Source of the DNA: Bacillota bacterium
GTDB taxonomy: Bacteria; Bacillota; Clostridia; Peptostreptococcales; Anaerovoracaceae
Direction of reading: 5' to 3'
Assembly: GCA_016281165.1 (NCBI GenBank)
Contig: JAEEIC010000004.1
Coordinates: 1 to 7,134, forward strand
Length of the DNA: 7,134 nucleotides
Position numbers and translations under genes: made by a program
Notes under the pieces: generated by a model
What the model saw: only the letters and a program-made list of their open reading frames with translations
Databases searched by the model: none
Told to the model about the DNA's origin: nothing
Part shown: piece after piece, positions 5,945 through 7,134 of the stretch
Position numbering within the stretch: the stretch's first letter is position 1
Layout: the number at the start of each line of letters is the position of its first letter

Positions 5945-5953
5945 TGTGGATAA
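5945..5953 (-). promoter_or_regulatory. Perfect DnaA-box sequence in the nfnA leader
   Basis: The plus strand reads TGTGGATAA, the exact complement of the consensus DnaA box TTATCCACA. It lies just downstream of the candidate start of nfnAB transcription and 38 bases before the nfnA ATG. I see only one copy in this intergenic region, so it is not a replication origin. Binding is unproven and a chance match is possible. Confidence 0.35.
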
Positions 5954-5990
5954 GTCATTTCACCCGAAATGCTTTCAAGGAGGAATATTA

Positions 5991-6833
5991 ATGTACAAGA
6001 TCATCAGAAGAGAGGTCCTCAATCCCGCCGTTACCAGGATAGAGGTCGAAGCTCCCTTCGTAGCCAAGAAGGCCCTTCCCGGCCAGTTCATCATCCTCAG
6101 GGTAGACGAGGAAGGCGAGAGAGTCCCCTTCACCATCGCCGGTACCGACAAGGAGAAAGGCACCGTCACCATCATCTTCCAGATACTCGGCGCGACCACC
6201 GAAAAGCTCAACCACGTGATGGAAGGCGAATGCATACAGGACTTCGTCGGTCCCCTGGGCAAACCGACCGAGCTCGAAGGCCTTAAGAAGGTCTGCGTTG
6301 TCGGCGGAGGCGTGGGCAACGCCATCGCCTACCCCATCGCCAAGGCTCTTCACGATCAGGGCACCGAGACCCATGTCATCGTCGGCTTCAGGAACAAGGA
6401 CATCATCATCCTCGAAGACGAGTTCAGAGCCTGCAGCGACAAGCTCGTCATCATGACCGATGACGGCAGCTACGGCAAGCCCGGCATGGTCACCGCCGGA
6501 CTGCAGGAGCTGCTCGAGAACGGCGAGAAATATGATGAAGTCATCACCATCGGACCCACCATCATGATGAAGTTCGTCGTTAAGACCGCCCAGGCCTTCG
6601 GCGTGAAGACAGTCGTCAGCATGGCGCCCATCATGATAGACGGGACCGGCATGTGCGGCTGCTGCCGCGTCACTGTCGGCGGCGAGACCAAGTTCGCCTG
6701 CGTCGACGGGCCCGATTTCGACGGCGCTCTCGTCGACTTCGACGAAGCCATGCAAAGAAGCAGGATGTACTTTGATCAGGAGAGAGCGGCCCACGAGCAT
6801 GTCTGCAATCTCTTCAAGATGGAGGTGAGATAA
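5991..6833 (+). CDS. nfnA: NfnA: ferredoxin-NADP+ transhydrogenase small subunit (FAD, [2Fe-2S])
   Basis: 280 residues, soluble, of the PyrK/ferredoxin-NADP reductase type. An N-terminal FAD-binding barrel carries GQFIILRV (31-38) and RVPFTIAG (44-51), the flavin-binding R.xFT-type motif. The nucleotide-binding domain has VVGGGVGNAIAYPIAKAL (103-120) and DDGSYGKPG (157-165). Near the end MIDGTGMCGCCR (215-226) plus FACVDGPDFDG (235-245) supplies the [2Fe-2S] site: Cys222, Cys225 and Cys237, with Asp217 likely the fourth ligand, as in the Thermotoga enzyme. With NfnB it couples NADH and reduced ferredoxin to NADP+ reduction by flavin-based electron bifurcation. The ATG at 5991 follows AAGGAGG (5977-5983) by seven bases; a GTG 51 bases upstream lies before that site and is unlikely. 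Codons are strongly biased to C-ending forms (CTC, ATC, GTC, GCC), more than in the Tad genes, suggesting high expression. A sulfide-dehydrogenase-like role is an alternative name for the same family. Confidence 0.9.
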   Translation: MYKIIRREVLNPAVTRIEVEAPFVAKKALPGQFIILRVDEEGERVPFTIAGTDKEKGTVTIIFQILGATTEKLNHVMEGECIQDFVGPLGKPTELEGLKKVCVVGGGVGNAIAYPIAKALHDQGTETHVIVGFRNKDIIILEDEFRACSDKLVIMTDDGSYGKPGMVTAGLQELLENGEKYDEVITIGPTIMMKFVVKTAQAFGVKTVVSMAPIMIDGTGMCGCCRVTVGGETKFACVDGPDFDGALVDFDEAMQRSRMYFDQERAAHEHVCNLFKMEVR

Positions 6834-7134
6834 ATGCCCAACATGTCTCTCAAGAAGAATCCGATGCCCTCTCAGGAGCCCGATGTCAGGAACAAGAACT
6901 TCAAGGAAGTAGCCATCGGCTATACCGAGGAGATCGCCCTCGACGAGGCCGCCAGATGCCTCAACTGCAGGAACCATCCCTGCATCAGCGGCTGCCCCGT
7001 GGAGATAAACATCCCCGGCTTCATCAAGAAGATCACCGAAAAGGATTATGAAGGCGCCTATCAGGTCATCAGCCTCGACAGCTCCCTTCCCGCCGTCTGC
7101 GGCAGAGTATGCCCGCAGGAGACCCAGTGCGAGA
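6834..7134 (+). CDS. nfnB: NfnB: transhydrogenase large subunit (GltD-like), 3' end outside window
   Basis: The first 100 residues of a protein usually near 460. It starts MPNMSLKKNPMPSQ, a start common in clostridial GltA/NfnB proteins. The N-terminal iron-sulfur domain is clear: RCLNCRNHPCISGCPVEINIP region with Cys42, Cys45, Cys50 and Cys54, then VCGRVCPQETQCE with Cys89, Cys93 and Cys99, the ligand pattern for two [4Fe-4S] clusters in the GltD/dihydropyrimidine-dehydrogenase domain. The FAD and NADPH domains lie beyond the edge. The ATG directly follows the nfnA TAA, with GGAGGTGA (6821-6828) inside the end of nfnA, so the subunits are coupled for balanced synthesis. Pairing with nfnA separates it from the ordinary glutamate synthase small subunit, which sits beside gltB. 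Confidence 0.9.
   Translation, partial: MPNMSLKKNPMPSQEPDVRNKNFKEVAIGYTEEIALDEAARCLNCRNHPCISGCPVEINIPGFIKKITEKDYEGAYQVISLDSSLPAVCGRVCPQETQCE

Noticed and set aside
5940..5990. GTG at 5940 as a longer start for nfnA
   Set aside because: The 17 added residues would precede and include the strong AAGGAGG site, and they do not match the usual start of the family (MYKI).
6645..6675. Extra cysteine (CGCC, Cys224) in the NfnA [2Fe-2S] motif as an unusual feature
   Set aside because: The GMCGCCRVTVGG form is, as far as I recall, common in this enzyme family.
5988..6977. A 329-codon open frame on the minus strand, antisense to nfnA and the start of nfnB
   Set aside because: It lies opposite a clearly recognised gene pair, its protein is low-complexity in Asp, Gly and Leu, and it arises from the strong C-ending codon bias of the sense strand.

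Overview
The window looks like part of the chromosome of a fairly GC-rich (high 50s % by eye) anaerobic Gram-positive bacterium of the class Clostridia, possibly Lachnospiraceae or a relative. Three things point there: strong AGGAGG-type ribosome binding sites, an NfnAB ferredoxin:NADP+ transhydrogenase of clostridial type, and a Tad/Flp pilus locus with no secretin or other outer-membrane genes. The genus cannot be read from the sequence.

Left and centre (1-5710, minus strand): one tightly packed operon, transcribed right to left, encoding a Tad (tight adherence, type IVb pilus) machine. In transcription order it holds a CpaB-like SAF-domain protein (5710-4976), a CpaE/TadZ-like P-loop protein with a degenerate nucleotide site (4974-4243), a CpaF/TadA motor ATPase (4243-2864), a TadB-like platform protein (2867-1917), a compact TadC-like platform protein (1906-1259), two very small membrane proteins of 49 and 51 residues (1236-1087 and 1083-928), two TadE-like minor-pilin-type proteins of 144 and 148 residues (926-492 and 495-49), and a further gene cut by the left edge (49-1). 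Stops and starts overlap or lie 1-22 bases apart, so this is one transcription and translation unit. No prepilin peptidase is visible. It would have to lie further left or elsewhere.

Divergent intergenic region (5711-5990): the Tad operon has a near-consensus sigma-A promoter (TTGACA, 16 bp, TATAAT). Three direct copies of AATGGTAA (minus strand) sit in and around it: one upstream of the -35, one abutting the -35 and one abutting the -10. This looks like an operator array and is the most striking non-coding signal here. A GC-rich stretch without a convincing gene follows, then a weak candidate promoter, a perfect DnaA-box sequence and a strong ribosome binding site for the rightward genes.

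Right (5991-7134, plus strand): nfnA is complete and nfnB is cut by the right edge. They are translationally coupled. Together they should form the soluble flavin/iron-sulfur complex that links NADH, ferredoxin and NADPH pools. It has no evident functional link to the pilus and is probably just a divergent neighbour.

The pilus machine is recognisable, but its parts depart from textbook Tad proteins: a P-loop without its lysines in the CpaE-like protein, a Walker A Gly-to-Ala in CpaF, a short TadC, and a string of small membrane proteins with near-identical N-termini instead of one obvious Flp pilin with a classical class III cleavage site.
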